From positions 20,270,994 through 20,334,993 of the forward strand of contig NC_082693.1 of the NCBI RefSeq assembly GCF_949987515.2: a DNA stretch of 64,000 nt, read 5' to 3'. Below are positions 32,397 to 43,562 of this stretch, in pieces. The first letter of the stretch is position 1; the number at the start of each line of letters is the position of its first letter. The notes under the pieces are model-generated. The model saw only the letters and a program-made list of their open reading frames with translations. It made no database searches and had not been told where the DNA came from. The position numbers and the translations under genes were made by a program. The DNA is from Delphinus delphis. Taxonomy: Eukaryota > Chordata > Mammalia > Artiodactyla > Delphinidae.

Positions 32397-33815
32397 CTAA
32401 ACAAGTCTCAGAGCTCAAAGAGGGTTGAAGTCTGGGACTTTTGGAAATCTCAGAAAGCTCTTGCCTTAGTAGTAAGAATATTCTAGCTCTAGAGAATAAG
32501 CAACTCTAAAATCAGAGAAAGATTAAATCCTGAGCAAGAAACATTAACTGCTTGATAGAATAAAGTCCAACACCCTTTTAAGGAAGAAACAAAATCTAGA
32601 AGCTCAACAATGTAAAATTCAGAATATCTAGTACCCCCCACCAAAATTTTAGCTATATGAAGAAACAGGAAAATGTGACCCATAACCAGAAGAAAAATTA
32701 GTCAATAAAAACATTCCTAGAACTGGCCAACATGATGAAATTAATAAAGAGGTTTAAAAACCTATTATAAATATGTTAAAGAATTTAAAAGAAACATAAA
32801 CATGGATGATATCAAAAGAATGAAATGAAACATCCAGAGGTGAAAAATACGGTATCTGACATGAAAAGGTTGCCAGCAAAAATTTAACAGCAAATTAGTT
32901 ACAACAGAATAAGAAGTGGGTGATCCAGAAGACATACCAACAGAAACATTTCAAAATGAAACATGAAAAGAAAAAAGACTGAACAAAAAAATGAACAGAG
33001 CCTCTGTGACCTATAGGATGATAGCAAGTGGCCCAATACATGTGCAATGGAATTTCGGGAGAAGTGTGTGTGTTGAGGAAGGAGCAGAAAAATATGTGGA
33101 TAAATAATGGCCAAAATTTTGTCAAGTTCAGTGAAAACTATAAACTCATATATTTGGGAATTATAAAGAGTCCCAGACATTATAAATGCACAAGAAATCT
33201 CACCAAGGCACATCATAATCAAATAGCTGAAATCCAGGAATAAAGAGAAAAATTTCAATGCAGCTAAAAAGACACACTATTTCTGTCCTCTAACATAAAA
33301 GGGGTCTGAATAAAGGAGTAAAGATAAGATTGACCATGGATTTCTTGGCAGAACTTCGTAAGCCAGAAAACAATGAAACGACATCTTTAAAGTGTTGAAA
33401 AGAAAACAGCAACCAAAAGTCTTCCCTCCTAGCATTCTACATCCAATGAAAATATTCTTTAAAAAAATGAAGGCAAAATAAAAATGTTTTTTAAAAATCA
33501 AGACCTGGAAGGATCTGTCACTAATAGATTTGCATTACCAGAAATGTTTTTTTTCTTCCAACATCCTGTATATTTTGTTTATTGTCTGTCTTCCTCATGA
33601 GAATATCAGGGCAGGGATTTACAAGAAATGTTTTAAGGTAGTTCTTTAAGTGGAAGGAAAAAAACACCACATGGAAACTTATTTACAAAAGGAATGAAGA
33701 GTGCTATAAGTAATAAATATGTGGGTAAAAGTAAAAAAAAAATACCTGACCTGATATTGTTCTATACCTTGGTTGTGGTGAAGGTTACATGAAAGTAAAA
33801 GTTTGGTAAAACTCA
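32397..33815 (+). mobile_element. HAL1 (half-L1) relic
   Basis: The blocks are those of old L1 ORF1: 'ggaaaatgtgacccataacc', 'atgaacagagcctctgtgac', 'ggcacatcataatcaaatag', 'acgacatctttaaagtgttg' and 'gaatgaagagtgctataagt'. An L1-like 3' UTR follows directly (33740-33815) with no ORF2, which is what defines HAL1. All frames are broken. A 73-base insertion interrupts it at 33551-33623. Confidence 0.8.
33551..33623 (+). mobile_element. Short L2-like insert in HAL1
   Basis: This 73-base segment resembles part of an L2 3' region ('attgtctgtcttcctcatga', 'atcagggcaggga'). It interrupts the HAL1 sequence and is flanked by agaaatgtttt on both sides (33540-33550 and 33624-33634). Confidence 0.6.
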
Positions 33816-33996
33816 TCAGCTTTGTGCTTTGTGACCACCTAGAGGGGTGGGATAGGGAGGGTGTGAGGGAGACGCAAGAGGGAGGAGATATGGGGATGTA
33901 TGTATATGTATAGCTGATTCACTTTGTTATATAGCAGAAACTAACACAACATTGTAAAGCAATTGGACTCCAATAAAGATGTTAAAAAAAAAAAGA
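33816..33996 (+). mobile_element. L1, severely 5'-truncated
   Basis: Only the last part of the L1 3' UTR, from 'ctttgtgctttgtgaccacc' through the G-rich tract to AATAAAG and an A tail (33984-33995). It abuts the HAL1 3' end. No convincing target duplication was found. Confidence 0.9.
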
Positions 33997-34521
33997 ATGT
34001 AAATGCTTTTTAAGTGTTCCAATGTCTTTATTCCTTGGATATGTGATAATCATTTAAAGTTATGTCTCTGGGCTTCTACTTTCTACTGGCTTTCAAATAG
34101 GTGATCACAAAATTGTATCTAGTAGTTACAGTTGCAGCATCTTTACTTACCTTCCATGCTCAAACAACCCAGCCATGTAGGCATTCTCAGCCTTAGGATC
34201 TGTTACTACTTTGGGCTCCTAACTTCTAAAAATTATACTGTTTTATCCCAGTCTCTACAAAAAGAAAATGTATTATGTTATGAATTGATTTGTTCTGTGG
34301 AAATATAACTTCAAAAATACTATGAAATACTATTAATACTATGAAAAATGTATATATACTTAGGGTCAGGGACTCCAGAATTGGGTATTTTGCATTTTCA
34401 CCCTTTATTTATCTTATTATTTTTCCTAAAAGATTTGATCCCAGACTTGAAAATGGAAACAAAACATTTAGGGGAGAGAAAGAAGTAGTATTGTTGAGTT
34501 TCTGTTATGTAATATTCTGGG
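33997..34521. other. Unassigned sequence
   Basis: No gene or confident repeat is recognised. Confidence 0.45.
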
Positions 34522-34783
34522 CTACTCTTCATTGCGGTGCACATGTTTCTCATTGTGGTGGCTTCTCTTGTTGTGGAGCAGGGGAGCTAGGTGCACAGGC
34601 TTCAGTAGTTGTGGCTTGGGCTCAATAGTTGCGGTTTGCAGGCTCTAGGGTACAGGCTCAGTAGTTGCGGCGCATGGGCTTAGTTGCTCCGCGGCATGTG
34701 GGATCTTCCCAGACCAGGGCTCAAACCCGTGTCCCTTGCATTGCCAGGCAGATTCTTAACCACTGCGCCACCAGGAAAGTCTC
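34522..34783 (-). mobile_element. CHR-1-like older SINE, tail missing
   Basis: On the minus strand it runs from the head ('ggtggcgcagtggttaagaa') and B-box-like 'gggtttgagccc' to a diverged body. The body has internal 'gcaactactgagcc'-type repeats. The A-rich tail expected near 34522 is absent, so the element is truncated or decayed. Confidence 0.85.
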
Positions 34784-36574
34784 CTAACGTTTTTTTTTTT
34801 TTTGAGTGAACTTATATCTCAAACACCAAAGAACAAATGAGAAGTGTAAAAAAAAAGCACTGACTTTACCAACTCCCACTACAGTTTTCTGTCTTTAAAC
34901 ACTTTTTTAAAGTTCACTATAAATTGCTTGACAATGGCATTCACAGCTGTGGTAAGGGGATGGGAAGTGGATTTCTGTTGCCAAGTTTCCTGAGTGGTGC
35001 CTGTAGCAGTCCTTTCTAACTCTGTGGTTACACCCAACGCAGCATAGATAGTCCCCAGGAACTGCAAATTCTTTCCTTTCTGCAAATTTACAGTGGCAGC
35101 CAAGGAAAACAGAAATCACTGTGACTTGATGGGAAGGAGACAATTGCCAACTGTAAGATGGCAGTGGAAAGACATACTGTTTCAAAAGAAATAGATCTAA
35201 CTTGTCAGGAAGGCATGCATCTGTATGAAAATTCATGAAGCAAGGTGTAGAAATATGGTGGAGATCATTTGGCCATTGATGATAAAGAAGAGAGAAACAG
35301 AACTGATATCGTCGTGGAAGTAAACTTCACACTAAACGGCCCGAGACTGGAGATGCATGGTGTTTTCTGAAGGCAGCCAATACCACTGACAAAGCAACAG
35401 AATCCAAAAGCGATGGGGAAAGGGCTGGGGCTTTATCTAGACAGCCATGAAAGTTTTATTCTGCTAAAAACATGTATCGGATCAATTATTGCCTTGCTTT
35501 CCTAGTAGTTACATGTCTCAGATGGTTGAGGATGCAATAAGGAGACCTATAACTCAATCTCATTATGAATTTCAGGGAAGGACTAGATGGTGATGTGTCA
35601 GTGCCAGGAAACTTGTGAAACCATCACCCTGATAACTTGCAGATTTGTAAGAGTGAGGGGTGGGAATTTTGGAAAGAGTCAGAAACACACCCTGGCCTTC
35701 AGGAAAATAGATCTCAAAGAAACCAGATAGAAATAGTTAACATTTTTTAAAAGGAACATAGCTCAAGAGGGAAGGGCAGTTCTAAAAAGGGGTTGGGGGT
35801 GGGGGAGAAAGTTTAACTATCCAGTTATTACTTCCAATATATAAAAGAGTTTTCAAAAACTTTTGGGCTTTAAAGAAATAAAAAGTATTCATTTGTTGGA
35901 TAGTGAATTCCCCAATCACTGGAAATGGTAAACACATTCTACCCAATTGCCTCTGAATAATGGAACCAAGGGGATTACTATATTACATACGAGTCTGGAC
36001 TAGATCGGGTTCTTTAAACTTTTTTTTTTATGTGTACCTTGATTTCTTTGGCAGTTTGGAGAAGCCAGTGGATCTGTTCTCCTAATAATGATTTTAAATG
36101 CAGAGGATTGCAAAAGAAACCAATGATATTGAGAGACAGTTATCAACATTTAAAAAGCAAATTTGTGATATAGTAAATTAATAAATGTGTGTCTTCCTTA
36201 ATGCATTAAATAATAAGATCTAGCAGCAGGTCTAATGACTATTGTGATTTTGAACGGCAGTGAGTGTAAATGATATTTCAAGACACCTGCAACAAATTTG
36301 ATGTGTCACGTGAAAATATCCAGCCACAGGTACTATTGAGGTTTGTTACCTAAATTCATAATTTAAGGAAATGGTACAGTACAGTTAGACATTTGTGTAA
36401 ATAAAGATGTAATTTTTCTCCCATCCAAATTCATACATCCCTTGAATTCTATTCAGGGAATGGCTGAATCCTATCTAAGGAGCATGAGATCCTATGGAAG
36501 TGATGGCATATAAAATTTCACCAGATCTCTGTTTCCTAGAGATTAAAGCCCAAACTTTTTAGAATTGCATAAAA
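34784..36574. other. Mostly unique sequence, no gene recognised
   Basis: This is 1.8 kb without a repeat I can name, apart from a T run at 34791-34803. 34880-35450 is better balanced in base composition than its surroundings. Open frames up to 109 codons on the minus strand lack any known domain. Confidence 0.45.
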
Positions 36575-36745
36575 AGCCTTCAGCGTGGCATTGGAGGGAT
36601 AGGACCCAGAGCCAATTTGCCTGGATTCAACTCTCTACTCGGCCACTTACCAGCTTTGTGATCTAGGGCAAATGACTTAAAATCTCAGTGCTTCAATTTC
36701 CGCATCTGCAAAATGGGTAATAATAGTATATAGAGCATTGTCTGA
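36575..36745 (+). mobile_element. MIR SINE fragment
   Basis: 'tgcctggattcaactctcta', 'gccacttaccagctttgtga' and 'tctgcaaaatgggtaataat' are MIR core blocks in order. Confidence 0.85.
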
Positions 36746-36774
36746 AACTTCAAAGAAATCATTCTTGTATATAA

Positions 36775-37345
36775 TAATTATTTATTACTAATACCCAGCT
36801 AATTTCATTTCTTCCTTTACTTACCCTCTGTCTCCAAACTGTGCTCAGACATGCTAAGCTAATTGCCATTTCACGAGAATATCAGTATTGTTTCACCCCT
36901 GTGTGCCCTTACTCAGAGCACTTCTTCTGCCTGAAGAATCTGTCCTAAATATCTTGCAGCCCTCCCCGTTCTTTTTTTCTACTTTTCTCCTTCAGACTCC
37001 ACCAAGCCAGCATGGCAATACTGCTGGCAATAGGAAGAAAAAGCCATTTTATCTCATCCAGAGCAGATTTACCAATTCCTACTTTTAGCCCTATAACACT
37101 TCTTCCAACCACCAAATTCCAATAGGTATTGACTCTGGCACTGTTAGGCATAATACACTTGTGTATGTATATCATAGCAAATGTTGCCCTTATGTCCTTT
37201 TGTGACTTTTTCATCCCAACAAATGTACATTTCTTAAGGATAAGTCCCATGATTTGATATTGAAGCCCATGGGATAAGCCTAAAGCCAGGTGTACTTCTG
37301 ATGAATAAATGGATGGATGGATGAATAGATGAATGCATGGTATAG
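36775..37345 (+). mobile_element. L2 LINE 3' region
   Basis: Blocks resembling L2 near 36910-36990 ('cacttcttctgcctgaagaa') and near 37215-37260 ('gtacatttcttaaggataag') lead to a terminal GGATGGATGAATAGATGAATG tail (37307-37337). It is diverged, and the middle is uncertain. Confidence 0.6.
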
Positions 37346-37799
37346 ATGTAATCCAGGATTTTCAAATATGCGTATGAAGACAGAAGTTGAATAGCTATGC
37401 TAACGGAAAACAAAAAAAAAAATGATTTAATCTCTCCAGTGATTTGCTTGTAACTGTAATCCTTGCCCTTCCTTCCTTAGGAATTGCCATGCAGATATAT
37501 GTCTTCTTGACACTTCAGAACAATTTCTAACTTACTGGGTTTCTGTAGAAATCCAATGATATAATGCGTTATGAAATGCAACTATGCATATGTAAATAAT
37601 TAAACTGTGAATTTAATATGTTCTCTCAAAGTATTTCCCCTCCCACTACCTTTCCTGGCACTGTCTTTCCCCCAACACTGCCCATCTGGTCAGAGTGTCA
37701 CAGCCCTTCTCTGGATCAGTAAACATCCACACATCACTGGCTTCCTGAGGTCACTGAGCATTGGTTACTCAGAAAAGAATGGATGGGGGTGACTAGGTA
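37346..37799. other. Unassigned sequence
   Basis: No gene or confident repeat is recognised. Confidence 0.45.
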
Positions 37800-37935
37800 T
37801 CACTTTTATCCTTTTCCCTGACACAGAGGTGAGTTCCGAGTCTAGCCTTGAAGTCAGGCCCCTTGGGTTCTAAAGTTGAATTAAGTTCAAACCCTGAACA
37901 AGTTACTCCATCCTTTAAGCCTTGATTTTCTGACT
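37800..37935 (+). mobile_element. Possible MIR fragment
   Basis: 'tcaaaccctgaacaagttac' followed by 'ttaagccttgattttctga' is MIR-like but diverged. Confidence 0.45.
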
Positions 37936-37969
37936 ATTTCCACTTCTTCACCTCCTATTTCTCTCTAAT

Positions 37970-39300
37970 CAAACTTTAGTCTCTTCGGCCTCCATGTCGT
38001 TCCGTGGTCATTCTCTGCTATTACCTTATTCAACATTTCAGCATCAATGGACACAAGAAATCACGTTTTCCTCCTTGAAACAGTTTCTCCTCTTGGCTTC
38101 CTGTGACTCCACTCCCTCCTAATACCCTACCTGCCTTCCTGGCCATTCCGTTTTAATTTCCTCTGCTGGATCTTTTCTCTCTACCTAACCTTTAAATCTT
38201 AGAGTGACTCACAACTCAGGCCTGAATTCTCTTTTCTTCTTTTTCTGTGTCTAAGAATATCTCATTCAGTCCCAAGACTTTAAATACCACCTGTAAATTA
38301 AAATGCTAATAACTCCCAAGTTTATATGTCCAACCCTGACTACTCTCCTGATTGTTAGACTCGTAGCCAACTTGGCATCTTTATTGGATGTCTAAAAGGC
38401 ATGCCAAGAAAAACTCTGGATTTCCCTCAACTCAATCCTAATTAAGAAAGAAACACACACTAAAAAACCCCACTCTTCCCCCTACTCATCCTCATCTCAA
38501 TCATGACACAACCTAACTGCTAAGCTAAAAACTATGAATCATCTTTCACTTCTCTTCCCATCACCCCGACCCACATTCATCCTACTACCTAATAGTTCTA
38601 CTCTCAAAACTTCTCTTTTATTTGTCCTGAAGACTGAATCACTTTCACTTATACCACTAGCATCTGAGCCACTTACCATCTTTCTTCGGGACTATTCAAC
38701 ATGTCTATTTACAATCTTGGCCCCCTGCGATCCATTCTCTATGGTGATCTTTTAAAATCATAAATCAGACCATGCCACTCTTTTATTCTGACTCTCAGAA
38801 TATAAGCCAAACCCTTTCCCATTGCCTACACGGCTTTATAGGTGCTGGCCCCCAGCTACGCTCTCAACCCCTAATCTAATACTATCGCCTTTGTTCACTG
38901 TGGTCCAGAAGCATTAGTGTTCTACCTGTTTCTCTTAGATTATTTATATTTCCAAGCCTTTATTAGCACTGTTTCCTTTTTCTAGAATGTTCTTCTCCCA
39001 GATATTTATATGTCTAACTCTTCTATCATTTAAGTCTGAACTTAAAAATCATTACCTCAAAGAAGTCTTCTCTCACCACTCTATTTAATGTCCATCTTTA
39101 TTGCACAATCCTATTTTATTTCCCTTATGCCACTTATTACTATCTGAAATGATCTTATTTGTCTCCTTGTTATCTGTGTCCTTGTCTAGACTTTAATCTC
39201 AATCAGACCCATGTCTTGTTAAACACTAGAACACTACCTCACATATAGTAGACACTCAGGGCATATTGTTTGAATAACTAATTGATTGAATGAATGAATG
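37970..39300 (+). mobile_element. L2 LINE, about 1.3 kb (RT region to 3' end)
   Basis: This is the longest L2 here. Blocks follow L2 order: 'tcctccttgaaacagtttct' (38070), a degenerate YADD-type site near 38310, 'ttattggatgtctaaaaggc' (38380), 'gatcttttaaaatcataaat' (38745), 'tttgtctccttgttatctgt' (39150) and 'acctcacatatagtagacac', with a GAATGAATGAATG tail (39288-39301). All frames are broken. Confidence 0.85.
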
Positions 39301-39307
39301 GCTGAAT

Positions 39308-39412
39308 TTTGTTACAGTGTAGGAGTTGTTATGAGGACTAACTGAGATGGTACATGTAAATTGCTTAGCAGGCTGTCTACCACATTGTAAGCACTCAAAA
39401 ATACTCAGTAAC
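39308..39412 (+). mobile_element. MIR 3' fragment
   Basis: 'gttgttatgaggactaactg' followed by 'atgtaaattgcttagcaggc' and 'taagcactcaaaaa' is the MIR 3' half. Confidence 0.8.
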
Positions 39413-39949
39413 AAAGCAAAAAAGTTAGCTTTTATTTTTTTAAGTTTTATTTTTATAACTAGATTTTTTGTGGGGTGGGGGAGAATGTAGAAACCTAAAG
39501 GTATAAGTTTGAAAATAAGTAACTTTTGGAGTAAGGTAAAAGACCGTGTTGGAAAGGGATGGAAAAAGAAGAAAAACAGTGAGACAAGATAGGGAGTTCC
39601 CAAGGCACTGGTCCAGGAGATTAATTCTAGGGTAAAAAGACATTGGAAGCAGGTACACAGGGACCTCTTAAGGGAGCTGAGTTACTGAAGACAAATCTGC
39701 CAACTTTTAAATTTTCCTAATAATCGGTTCTTCATTTCCCATCACTTTTTAAACAAACGCAAAATAATTATAATCCGGTTCTCCAACTATGGCTTCAGAA
39801 AAGATATTGCTTAGCTCACAGAGAGCTCTCTTTGGTGGAGAGAAAGGGATGGGGGAGGATGGAGACCCACAGAAAGGAGAACATCTATCTTTGATGCCAT
39901 CAAACCCAATGTTTCACTCTCTGGGAGTGTGCTTTAAAATGTTCTTTCT
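39413..39949. other. Unassigned sequence
   Basis: Nothing is recognised beyond a T-rich run near 39430-39470. Confidence 0.45.
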
Positions 39950-40226
39950 ACAGACTTGTGGTTGCCAAGGGGGAGGGGTTTGCGGGAGGGAAGGAGTGGG
40001 AGTTTGGGGTTAGCAGATGTAAGCTATTGTATACAGAATGGATAAACAACAAGGTCCTACTGTATAGCACAGGGATCTATATTCAATATCCTATGATAAA
40101 CCATAATGGAAAAGAATATAAAAAAGGAGGTATCTATATATGTATAACTGAATCACTTTACTGTGCAGCAGAAATTAACACAACATTGTAAATCAACTAT
40201 ACTTCAGTAAAACAATTAAAAAAATT
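39950..40226 (+). mobile_element. L1, 5'-truncated (older subfamily)
   Basis: An L1 3' UTR of the older type, with 'gcagatgtaagctattgtat' and 'aacaaggtcctactgtatag', ending at an A-rich tail near 40226. The flanks aaaatgttctttcta (39937-39951) and the decayed aaaatttttttcta near 40227 may be its target duplication. Confidence 0.9.
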
Positions 40227-40934
40227 AAAATTTTTTTCTAGTGTGGCTTGCACCTGTCCTGGCCACATATGCGACTAAGCATACAGTGGTGGACACTGTG
40301 ACCTTTCCCTACACTTTCCTGACCATATTTGAAAATAGCATGGAGCAGTGTCCAAGCTGGTGGCCACCACTCATGGGAGTCCCATTCAAGCAGAAACATG
40401 TGGGAGGTGTGAGAAGGGGATATGTTTTTCTTATTAATTGCCATGAATCAGGCCACCAGGAGTCATGAATGGGAGAGTTGGGGTTAGTACAGTATGAAGG
40501 AAAACAAAGTTTATTCAGGCATCCATTGTGCCTATATTTGACACAAATAATTAACATGCATTTTGCAATCAATCTATGAAAACTCGAGACGTATTAAAGT
40601 CCCAGTAACAATATAACTAAAACTGTTGAGAATTAGATCTCTCCCACTGAAATCTGTCACATATGCATTCTGCCCACATAGAGAACTGCACTCAAGACTG
40701 GATTCGACTGTGTGCAGTTTCAGCTGGCTTTATGTTAAAATGCTGGGAGGTTCAAGTGAGATGCTATCTGAACCTTGTAAGTCTGAAAATATCGCAGCAA
40801 CACAATGTTCAAAAAAGTTACCTTATGCTAATGCTATAAATTCAAGGAAATGTTGCTACAGAGCTAAACCAAGTGGGTTGGAAAAGGAAAACAGTGTAGA
40901 GAAAAGATTAATCTTTTGACTCAAGACATATGAG
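40227..40934. other. Mostly unique sequence
   Basis: No gene or confident repeat is recognised. Small open frames occur on both strands without any domain. Confidence 0.45.
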
Positions 40935-41170
40935 AGTTCAGAATCCCGCTCTGCTGAGTGGCTTTGGAAAAGGTGCTGAATTAGCACAGTGCCTGGTACC
41001 TAGTAGGGATGCTGTAAATGTCTGCTGATTGAAAGAACTGCTTTGAACTTCAGTGAACCTATCTATAAAATGGGGATAAAGAAATCTACCCTACAGGATT
41101 TTCCTGAACATTAAAGGTAGTGTGGATAAACTGTCCAGCTCCCAAAATACATACTCAGTACATTGTAACT
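40935..41170 (+). mobile_element. MIR with a second MIR end inside
   Basis: A MIR 5' part (40940-40978) is followed by what looks like a MIR or L2 3' end ('agcacagtgcctggtaccta', about 40984-41030). Then the MIR middle resumes ('cctatctataaaatggggat', 41057-41110). The order is best explained by one old SINE end inserted into another. Confidence 0.6.
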
Positions 41171-41764
41171 GTTATAATTTTCCTTTACCCTCCTGGCAAT
41201 TGTCTCCTTGTGATATATCCTTCTACTGCTTTGTCACTTAGGATTGGCAGGCCCTTCTATTTGGGTTCTTTTGTCTCTTCTGAAGGATTTCGTAGGATAG
41301 AAGAGAAGAGCTTATATGACAGATTTGTATCCCTACACTTCAGGCTTTACTGGAGACTTTGCCTGACCTCATAGGTATATTTTTAAAGTGTTTCCTGTTT
41401 CCATATGTAAACTAACTATAGCTAAGGATGTAAGAAATTAACTGTTAATTACAGATAGCTAGAAATGCAGGAAATTATCGCTATATGTCTCCTCATAATT
41501 TACAAATTTCTCCAAAATACCATTTCTCTTGATGCTGCTCCTGGGTCCTTATAAGGACCACAAAGAATTCTGGAGGAAAGGGAATTTTAGAGAATCCAGA
41601 TAGCTGGGTGGAAATTCAGATGTGATGGTGATCTGGTTATACCATCTGTCACCCTTTTGAGTCTCAGTGTAGATTCAGTGAATCTGGTCAGTCAAGAGGC
41701 TGCACCTCCTCTCTCCTGGCCCCATTCTTGTGAACACTGGGCACTTAGACAAGAGGGAGGTAGG
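41171..41764. other. Unassigned sequence
   Basis: No gene or confident repeat is recognised. Confidence 0.45.
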
Positions 41765-41915
41765 TCAGAAGTTCAGTTCAACTTAATCTGGTAAATACAC
41801 ACTCAAACCTACTGTGAGCCAGGGACTGCAGATACCAAAGTGGGGAGGATGAGGTCCCAGTCTCCAAGAGCCTCACTTTTCAGTGGGGGAAATAGAGCCA
41901 TCAAAGGGTCATTTC
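41765..41915 (-). mobile_element. L2-like fragment
   Basis: 'tactgtgagccagggactgc' followed by 'tctccaagagcctcactttt' and 'tggggga' is the reverse complement of an L2-like 3' region. Confidence 0.55.
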
Positions 41916-42087
41916 ACTGTAATAAAATACATGTTAACTGATAGGGGTTGACTGAGTCTTTGGGAGGCAAGACAAGGGCATTGGACCTCTTCACGGAGAA
42001 AGAGGCGCGATGGAAGGAAGGAAAATAGTTCAGAAGATTCTGCTTCTGATGGGAAGGCGCACTCCTGCTTGGCAAAAGTCAGGAAGA

Positions 42088-42296
42088 GGGGCTTCCCTGG
42101 TGGCGCAGTGGTTGAGAGTCCGCCTGCCGATGCAGGGGACATGGGTTCATGCCCCGGTCCGGGAGGATCCCACATGCCACGGAGCGGCTGCGCCCGTGAG
42201 CCATGGCCGCTGAGCCTGCGCGTCTGGAGCATGTGCTCCACAACGGGAGAGGCCACGACAGTGAGAGGCCCGCGTACCGCAAAAAAAAAAAAAAAA
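42088..42296 (+). mobile_element. CHR-2-like SINE
   Basis: This is a full plus-strand SINE with A and B boxes, the standard body and a 16-base A tail (42281-42296). The flanks 'tcaggaag' and 'tctggaag' hint at a diverged target duplication. Confidence 0.95.
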
Positions 42297-42549
42297 TCTG
42301 GAAGAAGAGCAGCTCAGACTGGGGAGGGAATATATGTACATTTTGTGGACTCAGAAAGAAGCCAGAATGGGCGGAGCTAGACTTAGGCCTTCAGACAGAA
42401 GTGTCCTGTATGTCCCCATTTTTGCATCCATTGCCTTGTTTTACCGTTAGAAGCCCGAGTCATCTCCAGGCCCTAATCTTAACCTCACTTCGAACAGCAC
42501 ATATACTGCCTCACTGCCCACAGTGCAATTCCTAAGTGACCTTCGGCTG

Positions 42550-43015
42550 TGTCTCTTGCCTCCTGAAGATATCACAGTGGGTATCTATTGTGTCTCAAGT
42601 AAAACTCAAGCTCCATGCATATCTGTCCAGAGCATGGCCCTGGTCCTCTTTTCCATCTTCATCTCCAGCCACCTGTCCTTTCCATTATATGCTCCAGTGT
42701 TTGCTTCACATAATCATTCTCTCACTTCTTGGCCTCATACGCGCTGCTCCGTCTGCCCTAACGCTCCCTCGCCCATCTCTACCTACAGCCTGTTAAAGAC
42801 TCAGCTGAGGCCGCGCTTCCTCCCAGAAGCCTTTGAGGTCCGTGCTCCCCAACCTTGCCCCCGCTTCCCCTGTCACTGCAGTTCTCAATCTGGTTTAAAT
42901 CTCCCCCTCTTCTCTGTGCCCACACTGTGATCCTCCCTCATGTTTTCTATCGCCCCCACCAGGGATGCAAGTTTACTGAGTAGCAGGGCTTCCCCTTTGT
43001 CCCGTTCGTATCTCC
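42550..43015 (+). mobile_element. L2 LINE 3' region
   Basis: 'caagtaaaactcaagctcca' near 42597, 'aagactcagctgaggccgcg' near 42797 and 'ctatcgcccccaccagggat' near 42949 follow L2 order. A 135-codon open frame across it comes from base composition and is not a gene. Confidence 0.65.
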
Positions 43016-43490
43016 AGGTGTACTCCACTTCTAGCTGGGCTGTGTGTCCTTTGTTTGTCCCCCCCATGCCACTCTTACCCCCCTCCCGGCTTTGTGCCTT
43101 GGGAGCCGGACTCGTATCAGCTGCCAGCTGTGTGGGCCTATGGGAGGTCCCTGCTGGAGACTGGAAGACAAGAAGAGAATAAGGTCTAAAAATGAGCCAG
43201 GCTGCTGTGAACTGTGTCCCTCTCCTAAAGGCCAAGGTGCATCTCAGGAGGCCTTCTCCATTCAGCTCTCCCTCCTGGGTTCTAGTAATCTTTTCTGTCG
43301 CCCCTTCAGGCCTAGGGGTAGTGATGGCTCCCCCTTGTGACTAAGACCCAGAATTTTACACTACATCTTGCTAGTGTCCTTATCCCAGCCCACACCTTTG
43401 TTTATGTCCTTTTTATTAAACTCTATGCAAATCACCTCATTTAAATGCACTGTGTGCTGACACACCAGCACATAGAAGTAACTTAATAGA
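43016..43490 (+). repeat. Old interspersed repeat, family not named
   Basis: 'ccttcaggcctaggggtagt' (43303) with 'cccacacctttgtttatgtc' and 'ttattaaactctatgcaaat' (43425) matches a common ancient mammalian repeat that I remember but cannot name with certainty. Confidence 0.5.
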
Positions 43491-43496
43491 CCTTTT

Positions 43497-43562
43497 AGAA
43501 GGAAGAAAAGAAAGAAGGAAGAAAGGAGGGAATGAAGGAGGGAAGGAAGAAGAAAGAGAAAA
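43497..43562. repeat. GGAA/GAAA purine-rich simple repeat
   Basis: A polypurine run of GGAAG and GAAAG units. Confidence 0.9.

Noticed and set aside
35796..35823. Quadruplex motif in a G-rich run
   Set aside because: Only three separate long G runs are present, so a standard four-run motif is not met without splitting runs.
42523..42930. 135-codon plus-strand frame
   Set aside because: It runs through pyrimidine-rich L2 sequence.
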